A program made the translations under genes and the position numbers. A stretch of 19,990 nt of DNA from CAISIP01 sp041581405 (GTDB lineage Bacteria; Pseudomonadota; Gammaproteobacteria; Burkholderiales; Burkholderiaceae_C): positions 1-19,990 of the forward strand of contig JBFIDI010000038.1 of NCBI GenBank assembly GCA_041581405.1, in the 5' to 3' direction. Below, piece by piece: positions 13,917-19,990 of the stretch. Every line of letters starts with the position of its first letter. Within the stretch, counting starts at the first letter, position 1. The notes beneath the pieces were generated by a model. It made no database searches. It had not been told where the DNA came from and saw nothing but the letters and a program-made list of their open reading frames with translations.

Positions 13917-13933
13917 GCCGGCAACAAGCCGGC
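13917..13933 (-). terminator. Stem-loop directly after hfq
   Basis: GCCGGC (13928-13933 on the minus strand), loop TTGTT, and GCCGGC (13917-13922) form a six-pair all-GC stem that begins at the base after the hfq stop codon. No run of T follows, so full Rho-independent termination is unlikely; it may attenuate readthrough into hflX or protect the hfq 3' end. The pairing is seen directly; the role is inference. Confidence 0.4.
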
Positions 13934-14185
13934 TCAGGTGGCCGCAGGCGCTTCACCGCCCTCGGTCACGGAAAAGTTGACCGCGCGCCCGGGCACGATG
14001 GTCGAGATGGCATGCTTGTAGACCATTTGCGTGACCGTGTTGCGCAACAGGACAACATACTGGTCGAAGGATTCGATCTGGCCCTGCAACTTGATGCCGT
14101 TGACAAGGTAGATGGATACCGGGATATGTTCCCTGCGCAGGGCGTTCAAGAAGGGATCCTGCAGAAGTTGACCTTTGTTGCTCAC
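13934..14185 (-). CDS. hfq: RNA chaperone Hfq
   Basis: An 83-residue Sm-like protein forming a hexameric ring that pairs small RNAs with mRNAs. Sequence is nearly that of E. coli Hfq through the core: QLLQDPFLNALRREHIPVSI, VNGIKLQGQIESFDQ and QMVYKHAIS. RNA-contact residues Gln9, Phe40, Lys57 and His58 correspond to E. coli Gln8, Phe39, Lys56 and His57; Tyr43 replaces Phe42. The C-terminal tail is short (about 13 residues), as usual in betaproteobacteria. The start is GTG at 14185, with GGAG 6 bases upstream; longer in-frame starts up to 14281 would add residues foreign to the family. The gap before it is the largest in the window and likely holds its promoter. A hairpin follows the stop. Confidence 0.97.
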   Translation of the reverse strand: MSNKGQLLQDPFLNALRREHIPVSIYLVNGIKLQGQIESFDQYVVLLRNTVTQMVYKHAISTIVPGRAVNFSVTEGGEAPAAT

Positions 14186-14319
14186 GATATTCTCCGTGTT
14201 CAAGATGTGATAAGAAGCAAGGACGATACCACAGCGGCGGCGCGAAACCCGCGCGAGTCCGGTATGGCCCCCCGCAGGCACGGCCCATCAGCGGTCATTG
14301 CGCCGCCCGGCCCCCGCCA
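14186..14319 (-). promoter_or_regulatory. der-hfq intergenic region, probable hfq leader
   Basis: This 134-base gap is the longest in the window. The hfq-proximal 50 bases are distinctly richer in A/T and contain TATCGT and TATCAC, each matching four of six -10 positions, but neither has a good -35 partner, so I do not choose one. GGAG (6 bases before the GTG) is the ribosome binding site. The der-proximal part is very GC-rich, with a 5-pair hairpin at 14240-14254 lacking a T-tract. Confidence 0.45.
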
Positions 14320-15666
14320 TCAGGACTTGTCCTTGTCCGCATAAGGGTTGTGCGAGGTCTTCATCTCGATGCGCAACGGCGTGCCCACGAGGTTGAATTC
14401 CTTGCGAAACCGCGCTTCGAGGAAACGCTTGTAGGTATCGGTCACGTGTTCGAGCGAGTTGCCGTGCACGACGATCACCGGCGGATTCATGCCGCCCTGG
14501 TGGGCATAACGCAGCTTGGGCCGGTACATCCCGGCGCGCTTGGGGCTCTGGAACTGGACCGCCTCGAGCAGCAGCCGCGTCAGCACCGGCGTGGACATCT
14601 TGCAGTTGGCGGCCTTGTGCGCCTGCGCGATCGACGCCCACAACGGGCCCAGGCCCTGGCGCTTGCGAGCCGATATCAGGTGCAGCGAGGCAAACTTGAG
14701 GAACGGCAGGCGGGTCTCGACCGAACGCTTGACCAGTTCACGCTGGTATTCGTCGACCGCGTCCCATTTGTTGATCGCCACCACCACCGCCCGCCCGCTC
14801 TCCAGGATGTAGCCGGCGATATGGGCGTCCTGGTCGGTGACGCCCTGGGTGGCGTCGATGAGCAGCAACACCACGTTGGCCGATTCGATGGCCTGCAGTG
14901 TCTTGACGACCGAGAACTTCTCGATTGCCTCGAACACCTTGCCGCGCCGGCGCAGCCCCGCGGTGTCGATCAGCTCGAAACGTTGTCCGTGGCGCTCGAA
15001 CGGCACCATGATCGCATCGCGTGTGGTACCCGGCTGGTCAAACGCGACCAGTCGCTCCTCGCCCAGCCAGGTGTTGATCAGCGTGGACTTGCCGACGTTC
15101 GGTCGGCCGGCCACCGCGAGCTTGATCGCGCTGGCATCCTTGTCTTCGTCCGCGTCGGCCTCTTCCTGTGCGGCGGCATACGGGGCCAGGACCTGGTCGA
15201 GCAGGGAGCGCAGCCCCTGCCCGTGCGAGGCCGATATCGGGTGGACCTCGCCCAGGCCCAGTTCGAAGAACTCGGCGAGCCGGGTGCCGTCGGTCATGCC
15301 CTCGGCCTTGTTGGCCACCAGCACGCAGGTCTTGCCGAGCCGGCGCAGGAAGGTCGCGATGTCGTGGTCCTGGGCCGACAGGCCGTTGCGCGCGTCGACG
15401 ATGAACAACACGACGTCCGCCTCGGCCACGGCCTGGCGGGTCTGCTTGCCCATCTCGCGGACGACGCCGTCGGCCGCGTCGGGCTCGAAGCCGCCGGTAT
15501 CGACGACGATGAACTCGACCTTGCCCTGGTGGCCGTTGCCATAGTGGCGGTCACGGGTCAGCCCGGCATAGTCGGCCACGATGGCGTCGCGGCTGCGGGT
15601 CAGGCGGTTGAACAGCGTCGACTTGCCCACGTTCGGTCGGCCGACCAGGGCCAATACGGGTTTCAT
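14320..15666 (-). CDS. der: Ribosome assembly GTPase Der (EngA)
   Basis: A 448-residue tandem-GTPase protein required for 50S subunit maturation. Domain 1 has GRPNVGKS (9-16), DTGG (56-59) and NKAE (119-122); an acidic linker (about 167-177) leads to domain 2 with GRPNVGKS (187-194), DTAG (234-237) and NKWD (299-302); the C-terminal KH-like domain covers about 350-448, ending in a Lys/Asp-rich tail. The P-loops are identical at the protein level. The ATG at 15666 gives the standard MKPVLALVGRPN start. It lies 28 bases downstream of bamB, the usual pairing in beta- and gammaproteobacteria, and 134 bases before hfq. Confidence 0.97.
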   Translation of the reverse strand: MKPVLALVGRPNVGKSTLFNRLTRSRDAIVADYAGLTRDRHYGNGHQGKVEFIVVDTGGFEPDAADGVVREMGKQTRQAVAEADVVLFIVDARNGLSAQDHDIATFLRRLGKTCVLVANKAEGMTDGTRLAEFFELGLGEVHPISASHGQGLRSLLDQVLAPYAAAQEEADADEDKDASAIKLAVAGRPNVGKSTLINTWLGEERLVAFDQPGTTRDAIMVPFERHGQRFELIDTAGLRRRGKVFEAIEKFSVVKTLQAIESANVVLLLIDATQGVTDQDAHIAGYILESGRAVVVAINKWDAVDEYQRELVKRSVETRLPFLKFASLHLISARKRQGLGPLWASIAQAHKAANCKMSTPVLTRLLLEAVQFQSPKRAGMYRPKLRYAHQGGMNPPVIVVHGNSLEHVTDTYKRFLEARFRKEFNLVGTPLRIEMKTSHNPYADKDKS

Positions 15667-15694
15667 GGTGCAGTTGCGCCCCGTTGCCTGCGCA

Positions 15695-16843
15695 TCAGTC
15701 CGGACGGAAGCCGAATACGCCGCCGTTCTGGGTCACCACGACCAGGGTATTGCCCGCCAGCACCGGCGCCGCGACGATGGGCGAGCCATCGGTCGGCATG
15801 CGGGTCAGCAGGCTGCCGTCCTGGCGCGAGAGGAAATGCACCAGGCCGGTCGCATCACCGACCGCCACCGAGCGGCCGATCGCCAGCGGCGCGGTCAGGC
15901 CGCGGTAGCGCAGGCGATCGGAGGTCCAGGCCGGCTCGCCATTGCTGCGTCGCCAGGCGATCACCTTGCCGTCGCTTTCGGTGCCGAAGATCGTCTCGCC
16001 GTCGCCATGGATGCCATTGGCGCCGGCGGCCGGCCGCGACCACAACAGGCTGCCGCGTGTCGTGTCGACACAGCCGACGGCGGCCTGGAATGCCCGGGCG
16101 CACACCACGTTGCCGTCGCGGCTGACCCGACCGACCAGGTCGACCAGGCGCTCGACGTCGTTGGTGCCGCGCGCGGTGGCGATCGGCGACTCCCAGCGCA
16201 GGCTGCCGGTCAACGGGTTGATGCCCACCAGGCGTCCCGAGATGCCGACCACGAGCGTGTCACCCACCGGCAACATCACGCTGGACTGGCGCAACGCCAG
16301 CGGGAAGTCGCCCTGGCGCGCGTAGCTCCACAGGCGCCGGCCCGAGCGCGCATCGAATGCGCTGACGACCCGGTCGGCCGTCATCGCGAATACGCGTTCG
16401 CCCGCCACCAGCGGCGCGGTGAAACTCAGCGCGCCGAGTTTCTCGCGCCAGATCTCCCGCCCGCGTTCGAGCACGACCAGTTCGTTGGTCCGGGTCACGA
16501 CCGCGGTGTAGCGGCCATCGCTGCCCACGCCGCCACTGATTTCGGCTCCGACCGAGGTCCGCCACTGCTCGGCCCCGTTGCCGCTGTCGAAGGCCGCGAC
16601 GCTGCCGTCCGAACCGGCGACCGTGACCGTGGTGCCGCTGACATCGACGTCGAGCGGATACCGCACCGGCGAGATCCGCGCACTCCAGGCCAGGCGCACG
16701 CTGATCAGCGCCGCGTTCGGACTCAGTTCGGCCGGCTGGGGCTTGTCCGGACCGCTGGCACATGCGACCAGCACCAGGGCCACGGCCGCCACGGCCAGCC
16801 GCCGGGCGCCGCGCCAGCTGCGGGTCTCGAAGCGGGACATCAT
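15695..16843 (-). CDS. bamB: Outer membrane protein assembly factor BamB
   Basis: Lipoprotein of the BAM complex that assists BamA in folding outer membrane beta-barrels. The signal peptide with lipobox VLVAC gives lipidated Cys28, followed by an Ala/Ser start. The remaining about 350 residues hold PQQ-like beta-propeller repeats, with recurring patterns such as VSAFDARSGRRLWSY, LVGINPLTGSLRWES and VIAWRRSNGEPAWTS, expected to form eight blades. At 382 residues the length is normal. Start is the ATG at 16843, overlapping the yfgM stop by 4 bases (ATGA) and preceded by GGAG 8 bases upstream (16852-16855) inside yfgM; a second ATG follows immediately. Located between yfgM and der, as in E. coli. 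Confidence 0.95.
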   Translation of the reverse strand: MMSRFETRSWRGARRLAVAAVALVLVACASGPDKPQPAELSPNAALISVRLAWSARISPVRYPLDVDVSGTTVTVAGSDGSVAAFDSGNGAEQWRTSVGAEISGGVGSDGRYTAVVTRTNELVVLERGREIWREKLGALSFTAPLVAGERVFAMTADRVVSAFDARSGRRLWSYARQGDFPLALRQSSVMLPVGDTLVVGISGRLVGINPLTGSLRWESPIATARGTNDVERLVDLVGRVSRDGNVVCARAFQAAVGCVDTTRGSLLWSRPAAGANGIHGDGETIFGTESDGKVIAWRRSNGEPAWTSDRLRYRGLTAPLAIGRSVAVGDATGLVHFLSRQDGSLLTRMPTDGSPIVAAPVLAGNTLVVVTQNGGVFGFRPD

Positions 16844-17523
16844 TTCTGTTTCTCCGGGGCGGCGCCGGCGTCGGCCGCCGGACGGGGGTCGGCGCCCAGC
16901 GCGGTCAGCTTGATCTCGACCAGCCGTCGGTATTCGTTGCGTGCGTCCAGTCCGGCGTAGGCCAGCTGGTATTGCGCGCGGGCATCGGCGGGTTTGTCCT
17001 GCAGCATCAGCAGGTCACCCTTGCGATCGGCCACCAGCGGCTTGAATTCGTCCGGGAACTCGCCGTCGAGCCGGGCCATGGCGCCCGGATAGTCCTTGGT
17101 CTGTGCCAGCAGCGCCGCCAGGCGCAGGCGGGCGATGGCCTGGTAGGCCGCGTCGGAGGCGTTGTCCGCGACCCAGATCAGCGCCGCCTTGGCCTCGTCG
17201 GTCTTGCCGGCCTCCTGCAGCAGGCGTGCACTCAGCAAGCCGCCCTGCGTCGCAAAGACGGTGCCGCCGAACTTGTCCCGCATGTCGGTGAACGCGCGCT
17301 GCACCTTGGCCGGGTCGCCTTGTGCGCCCAGTCGCTCGAGCTCGTCGTACAGCGCTGATGCCTGGGCCGACTGGTTGCGCTGCCAGTACTGGTAACCGTT
17401 CCATCCGGCATAGGAGCCCAGGATGGCGATCAGCACCCAGGTGATCAGGTTGCCGTACTGCTTCCAGAAATGCTTGATCTGGTCGAGTTGCTCTTGTTCT
17501 TCGAGGTCGAGTTGTTTTGCCAT
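16840..17523 (-). CDS. yfgM: YfgM family TPR protein, periplasmic chaperone-associated
   Basis: A 227-residue protein with a short charged cytoplasmic N-terminus (LDLEEQEQLDQIKHFWKQYG, 5-24), one membrane anchor at about 25-43, and a periplasmic TPR-like helical domain ending in an Ala/Pro/Asp-rich tail. The N-terminus and layout match E. coli YfgM, which associates with the SecYEG translocon and the chaperone PpiD and helps hand over exported proteins. It lies between hisS (13 bases upstream) and bamB (4-base overlap), the same context as in E. coli. Individual TPR repeats are degenerate; GKTDEAKAALIWVADNASDA (106-125) and the DYPGAMARLDGEFP segment are the clearest. The ATG at 17523 starts MAKQLDLEEQEQ. 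Confidence 0.9.
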   Translation of the reverse strand: MAKQLDLEEQEQLDQIKHFWKQYGNLITWVLIAILGSYAGWNGYQYWQRNQSAQASALYDELERLGAQGDPAKVQRAFTDMRDKFGGTVFATQGGLLSARLLQEAGKTDEAKAALIWVADNASDAAYQAIARLRLAALLAQTKDYPGAMARLDGEFPDEFKPLVADRKGDLLMLQDKPADARAQYQLAYAGLDARNEYRRLVEIKLTALGADPRPAADAGAAPEKQK

Positions 17524-17536
17524 GGACTGTCTTTGC

Positions 17537-18868
17537 TCAGGTGGGCGATTGTAGGGTCGCGGCCCAATCTGCCACGCCGGTCAGCGCACGCAGTTCCTGG
17601 GCGCCGGTTCCATCACGCAGCGACTTGACGATCACCGTGCCCTGTTGTACTTCCTGCTGGCCGAAAACCAGCGCATACCGGGCGCCGCTGCTGTCGGCCC
17701 GCTTGAACTGGGACTTCATGCTGCCGGCCCCGGCCTGGTTACCCGCATGCATCTGCACCCGCACGCCCGCGCGGCGCAGGGCCAGCACGGTCTGGAATGC
17801 GACCGGCAGCAGTTCGGCGTCCGGGATCACGGCATAGGCGTCGGGAACGGGAGCCGCGGCGGCCAGGCCTCGCACCCGCAGCAGTTCCAGAACCCGCTCG
17901 ATGCCCAGGCCCCAGCCCACGGCCGGCGTCGGCTTGCCGCCCAGCACCTCGAACAGGCCGTCGTAACGTCCGCCGCCGCACAAGGTACCCTGCGCGCCCA
18001 GCTCATCGGTGACGAACTCGAACACCGTGTGGCTGTAGTAGTCGAGCCCGCGCACGGCACGCGGATTGATGCTCCAGGGCACGCCGCAGGCGCTCAGCAA
18101 GGCCTGTACCGTCTCGAAATGCTTGAGCGACTGCTCGCCCAGGAAGCCGAGCAGTTGCGGGGCCTGCGCCACCATCTCCTGCATGGCCGGGTTCTTGGTG
18201 TCCAGGATGCGCAGCGGATTGCTGTGCAGGCGTCGCTGGGCATCGGCATCGAGCAGGTCGGTGTGTTGCTCGAAGTGGCGGATCAGGGCGACCCGATGCT
18301 GCTGGCGCTCGGCCGGCAGCCCCAGGCTGTTGAGCTCGACCCGCACGCCGGGCAGCCCGATGCGTTCGAGCAGCTGGGACGCCAGCACGATCAGTTCGGC
18401 ATCGACCTCGGCCCCGGCGAATCCGAGGGCCTCGGCGCCGACCTGGTAGAACTGCCGATAACGACCGCGCTGCGGACGCTCGTGGCGGAACATCGGGCCG
18501 ATGTAATACAGGCGCTTGCCGCCGTCGTAGGTCAGGTTGTGTTCGATGGCGGCCCGCACGACGCCGGGCGTGTTCTCGGGGCGCAGGGTCAGGTGTTCGC
18601 CGTTGAGCCGGTCCTCGAAGGAATACATCTCCTTCTCGACGATGTCGGTGGTCTCCCCGGTGCCTTTGACGAACAGCTGGGTGTGTTCGACGATCGGCGT
18701 GCGGATGGCGCCATAGGCATATTGGCCCATGACCTCGCGCACCTGCTGCTCGAACCACTCCCACTGCGCCGATTCGGGCGGGAAGATGTCGTTCATGCCT
18801 TTGACGGCCGAGAGCTTGCGCATGCGGCTCGACTCCGGCGCGCTCGTGTTGATGCTGCTGCTGGACAT
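17537..18868 (-). CDS. hisS: Histidyl-tRNA synthetase
   Basis: A 443-residue class II synthetase charging tRNA-His. Visible signatures: KGMNDIFPPES (23-33), LTLRPENTPGVVRA (93-106), motif 2 FRHERPQRGRYRQF (127-140), histidine-A motif RGLDYYSHTVFE (273-284), CGGGRYDGL (297-305), motif 3 AVGWGLGIERV (316-326), and a C-terminal anticodon-binding domain from about 345. The ATG at 18868 follows the ispG stop by 2 bases; an in-frame ATG at residue 16 (18823) would give MRKLSAVKGMND and cannot be excluded, since the first 15 residues are a Ser-rich stretch not needed by the fold. The frame stays open far upstream through ispG, but that extension is a GC-rich shadow. Followed by yfgM after 13 bases. 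Confidence 0.97.
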   Translation of the reverse strand: MSSSSINTSAPESSRMRKLSAVKGMNDIFPPESAQWEWFEQQVREVMGQYAYGAIRTPIVEHTQLFVKGTGETTDIVEKEMYSFEDRLNGEHLTLRPENTPGVVRAAIEHNLTYDGGKRLYYIGPMFRHERPQRGRYRQFYQVGAEALGFAGAEVDAELIVLASQLLERIGLPGVRVELNSLGLPAERQQHRVALIRHFEQHTDLLDADAQRRLHSNPLRILDTKNPAMQEMVAQAPQLLGFLGEQSLKHFETVQALLSACGVPWSINPRAVRGLDYYSHTVFEFVTDELGAQGTLCGGGRYDGLFEVLGGKPTPAVGWGLGIERVLELLRVRGLAAAAPVPDAYAVIPDAELLPVAFQTVLALRRAGVRVQMHAGNQAGAGSMKSQFKRADSSGARYALVFGQQEVQQGTVIVKSLRDGTGAQELRALTGVADWAATLQSPT

Positions 18869-18870
18869 GT

Positions 18871-19990
18871 TCAGTTCGACTGCGTCACGGCGCCGGCGGT
18901 GCCGAAACGCTGTGCGATGTAGTTCTCCACCACGACCTGGAAATCGCGCGCGATCGTGTCGCCGCGCAAGGTCATGCGTTTTTCGCCGTCGATGAAGACC
19001 GGCGCGGCCGGCGCCTCTCCGGTTCCGGGCAGGCTGATGCCGATGTCGGCATGTTTGCTCTCGCCCGGCCCGTTGACGATGCAACCCATCACGGCGACCT
19101 TCATCTTCTCGACACCGGGGTATTTCTCGCGCCACACCGGCATCTGGGCGCGCAGGAAGTCGTCGATCTGCTGCGTCAGCTCCTGGAACGTGGTGCTGGT
19201 GGTGCGACCACATCCCGGACAGGCGGTGACCGACGGCACGAAGGCCCGCACGCCGAGCGCCTGCAAAATTTCGGACGCCACCACCACCTCCTGCGTGCGG
19301 GCTTCGCCCGGCGCCGGCGTCAGGGAGACACGGATGGTGTCGCCGATGCCCTGCTGCAACAGGATCGACAAGGCCGCGCTGGAGGCGACGATGCCCTTGG
19401 CGCCCATGCCGGCCTCGGTCAGGCCCAGGTGCAGCGGATAGTCGCAGCGGCGCGCCAGCGCCTGGTACACGGCCACCAGGTCCTGCACGCCGCTGACCTT
19501 GCAGGACAGGATGATCTGGTTCGGATCCATGCCCATGGCACGGGCCTGTTCGGCCGAGCCGACGGCGGACTGGATCAGCGCCTCGTACATGACCGACTTC
19601 GCATCCCACGGCGTCGTGCGCGCGGCGTTGTCGTCCATCAGCCGCGCCAGCAGTTCCTGGTCCAGGCTGCCCCAGTTCACGCCGATGCGTACCGGCTTGT
19701 TCCAGCGCATCGCCGCCTCGATCATCTGGCCGAACTGCTTGTCGTGCTTGTCGCCCTTGCCCACGTTGCCGGGGTTGATGCGGTACTTGGACAAGGCCTG
19801 CGCACAGGCCGGGTAGTCGGTCAGCAGGCGGTGGCCGTTGTAGTGGAAATCGCCGATCAGCGGCACGTCGATGCCCATGCGGTCGAGTTGTTCGCGAATC
19901 GGCGCGACCGCCTCGGCCGCCTCGGGCGTGTTGACCGTGATGCGCACCATCTCGGAGCCGGCCAGCGCCAGTTCCTTGACCTGGATGGCG
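18871..19990 (-). CDS. ispG: 4-hydroxy-3-methylbut-2-en-1-yl diphosphate synthase IspG (5' partial)
   Basis: Iron-sulfur enzyme of the non-mevalonate isoprenoid pathway, reducing methylerythritol cyclodiphosphate to HMBPP. The start lies beyond the right edge; about 373 C-terminal codons are present, reading in through IQVKELALAGSEMVRITVN. The [4Fe-4S] ligands are the two Cys in VTACPGCGRTT (codons near 19210-19221) and the Cys in AVMGCIVNGPGES (near 19082). Conserved PLIGDFHYNGH and RINPGNVG also appear. It precedes hisS by 2 bases, the ispG-hisS pairing standard in proteobacteria. I expect about 50-60 residues to be missing, judging from the usual length of betaproteobacterial IspG. Confidence 0.95.
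   Translation of the reverse strand, partial: AIQVKELALAGSEMVRITVNTPEAAEAVAPIREQLDRMGIDVPLIGDFHYNGHRLLTDYPACAQALSKYRINPGNVGKGDKHDKQFGQMIEAAMRWNKPVRIGVNWGSLDQELLARLMDDNAARTTPWDAKSVMYEALIQSAVGSAEQARAMGMDPNQIILSCKVSGVQDLVAVYQALARRCDYPLHLGLTEAGMGAKGIVASSAALSILLQQGIGDTIRVSLTPAPGEARTQEVVVASEILQALGVRAFVPSVTACPGCGRTTSTTFQELTQQIDDFLRAQMPVWREKYPGVEKMKVAVMGCIVNGPGESKHADIGISLPGTGEAPAAPVFIDGEKRMTLRGDTIARDFQVVVENYIAQRFGTAGAVTQSN

Noticed and set aside
14236..14307. Eight-base inverted repeat (GGCGGCGC and GCGCCGCC) about 56 bases apart before hfq
   Set aside because: In sequence this GC-rich such matches are likely by chance, and a long loop makes a stable structure unlikely without conservation data.
12695..16960. 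Several long plus-strand frames opposite hflX, hfq, der and bamB
   Set aside because: All are antisense to recognised genes and have the biased composition of GC-rich shadows; none shows a family motif.
18869..19609. Upstream extension of the hisS frame through ispG
   Set aside because: The frame is open for about 247 codons but encodes Arg/Gly/Ala-rich sequence unlike HisRS, inside the well-supported ispG in another frame. The ATG at 18868 gives a normal-length enzyme.
1..19990. Search for a defence island, biosynthetic cluster, toxin-antitoxin pair, prophage or CRISPR
   Set aside because: Apart from the small basic protein, DUF2189, DUF2065 and the CHR pair, every gene is a recognised housekeeping gene in a familiar order. 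No repeats, integrase, transposase or tRNA-associated boundaries were seen.

Overview
This window looks like ordinary core chromosome from a GC-rich betaproteobacterium, most likely Burkholderiales and probably Alcaligenaceae or a close relative. The evidence is the high GC content with G/C-ending codons, the protein sequences (Hfq, MetC and HisS resemble Bordetella-type homologues from memory), and the gene order ispG-hisS-yfgM-bamB-der-hfq-hflX-hflK-hflC-yjeT-hisZ-purA, which is typical of that group. I see no rRNA, tRNA, CRISPR array, insertion sequence, prophage gene or integration site. No stretch over 300 bases lacks a gene.

Layout, left to right. (1) 1-1135, plus strand: two short CHR-family (chromate transporter) genes, the first cut by the window edge. 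They overlap by 4 bases and look like the two halves of a split transporter. (2) 1136-2701, minus strand: ybbA-like ABC ATPase, then rlmB (23S rRNA Gm2251 methyltransferase). (3) 2711-4550, plus strand: a TesA-like SGNH hydrolase, divergent from ybbA with only 9 bases between start codons, then mnmH/selU (tRNA 2-selenouridine synthase). (4) 4566-5718, minus strand: a 63-residue Lys/Arg-rich protein of unknown function and a DUF2189 membrane protein. (5) 5772-10114, minus strand: hisZ, purA, a phosphoribosyltransferase and metC, a nucleotide/amino-acid metabolism run. (6) 10172-14185, minus strand: hfq, hflX, hflK, hflC and yjeT (DUF2065), covering RNA chaperoning, ribosome rescue and FtsH control. 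(7) 14320 to the right edge, minus strand: ispG (cut by the edge), hisS, yfgM, bamB and der, covering isoprenoid synthesis, His-tRNA charging, envelope assembly and ribosome assembly.

Nearly everything from 4566 to 19990 is on the minus strand with small gaps, so transcription probably runs right to left in a few long units. The largest gap (14186-14319, before hfq) and the 57-base gap before hisZ are the likeliest internal promoter sites; the latter has a TAGAAT hexamer and a 14-base inverted repeat. Several genes appear to use non-ATG starts: GTG for mnmH and hfq, TTG for hflX, yjeT and the small basic protein.

I searched for an undescribed system and did not find a convincing one. The items worth a second look are small: the very tight divergent and convergent gene junctions, a hairpin that covers part of the mnmH ribosome binding site, hairpins after hfq and between mnmH and its convergent neighbour, the split CHR pair, the uncharacterised basic protein, and an active-site substitution in MetC that is probably a clade signature.
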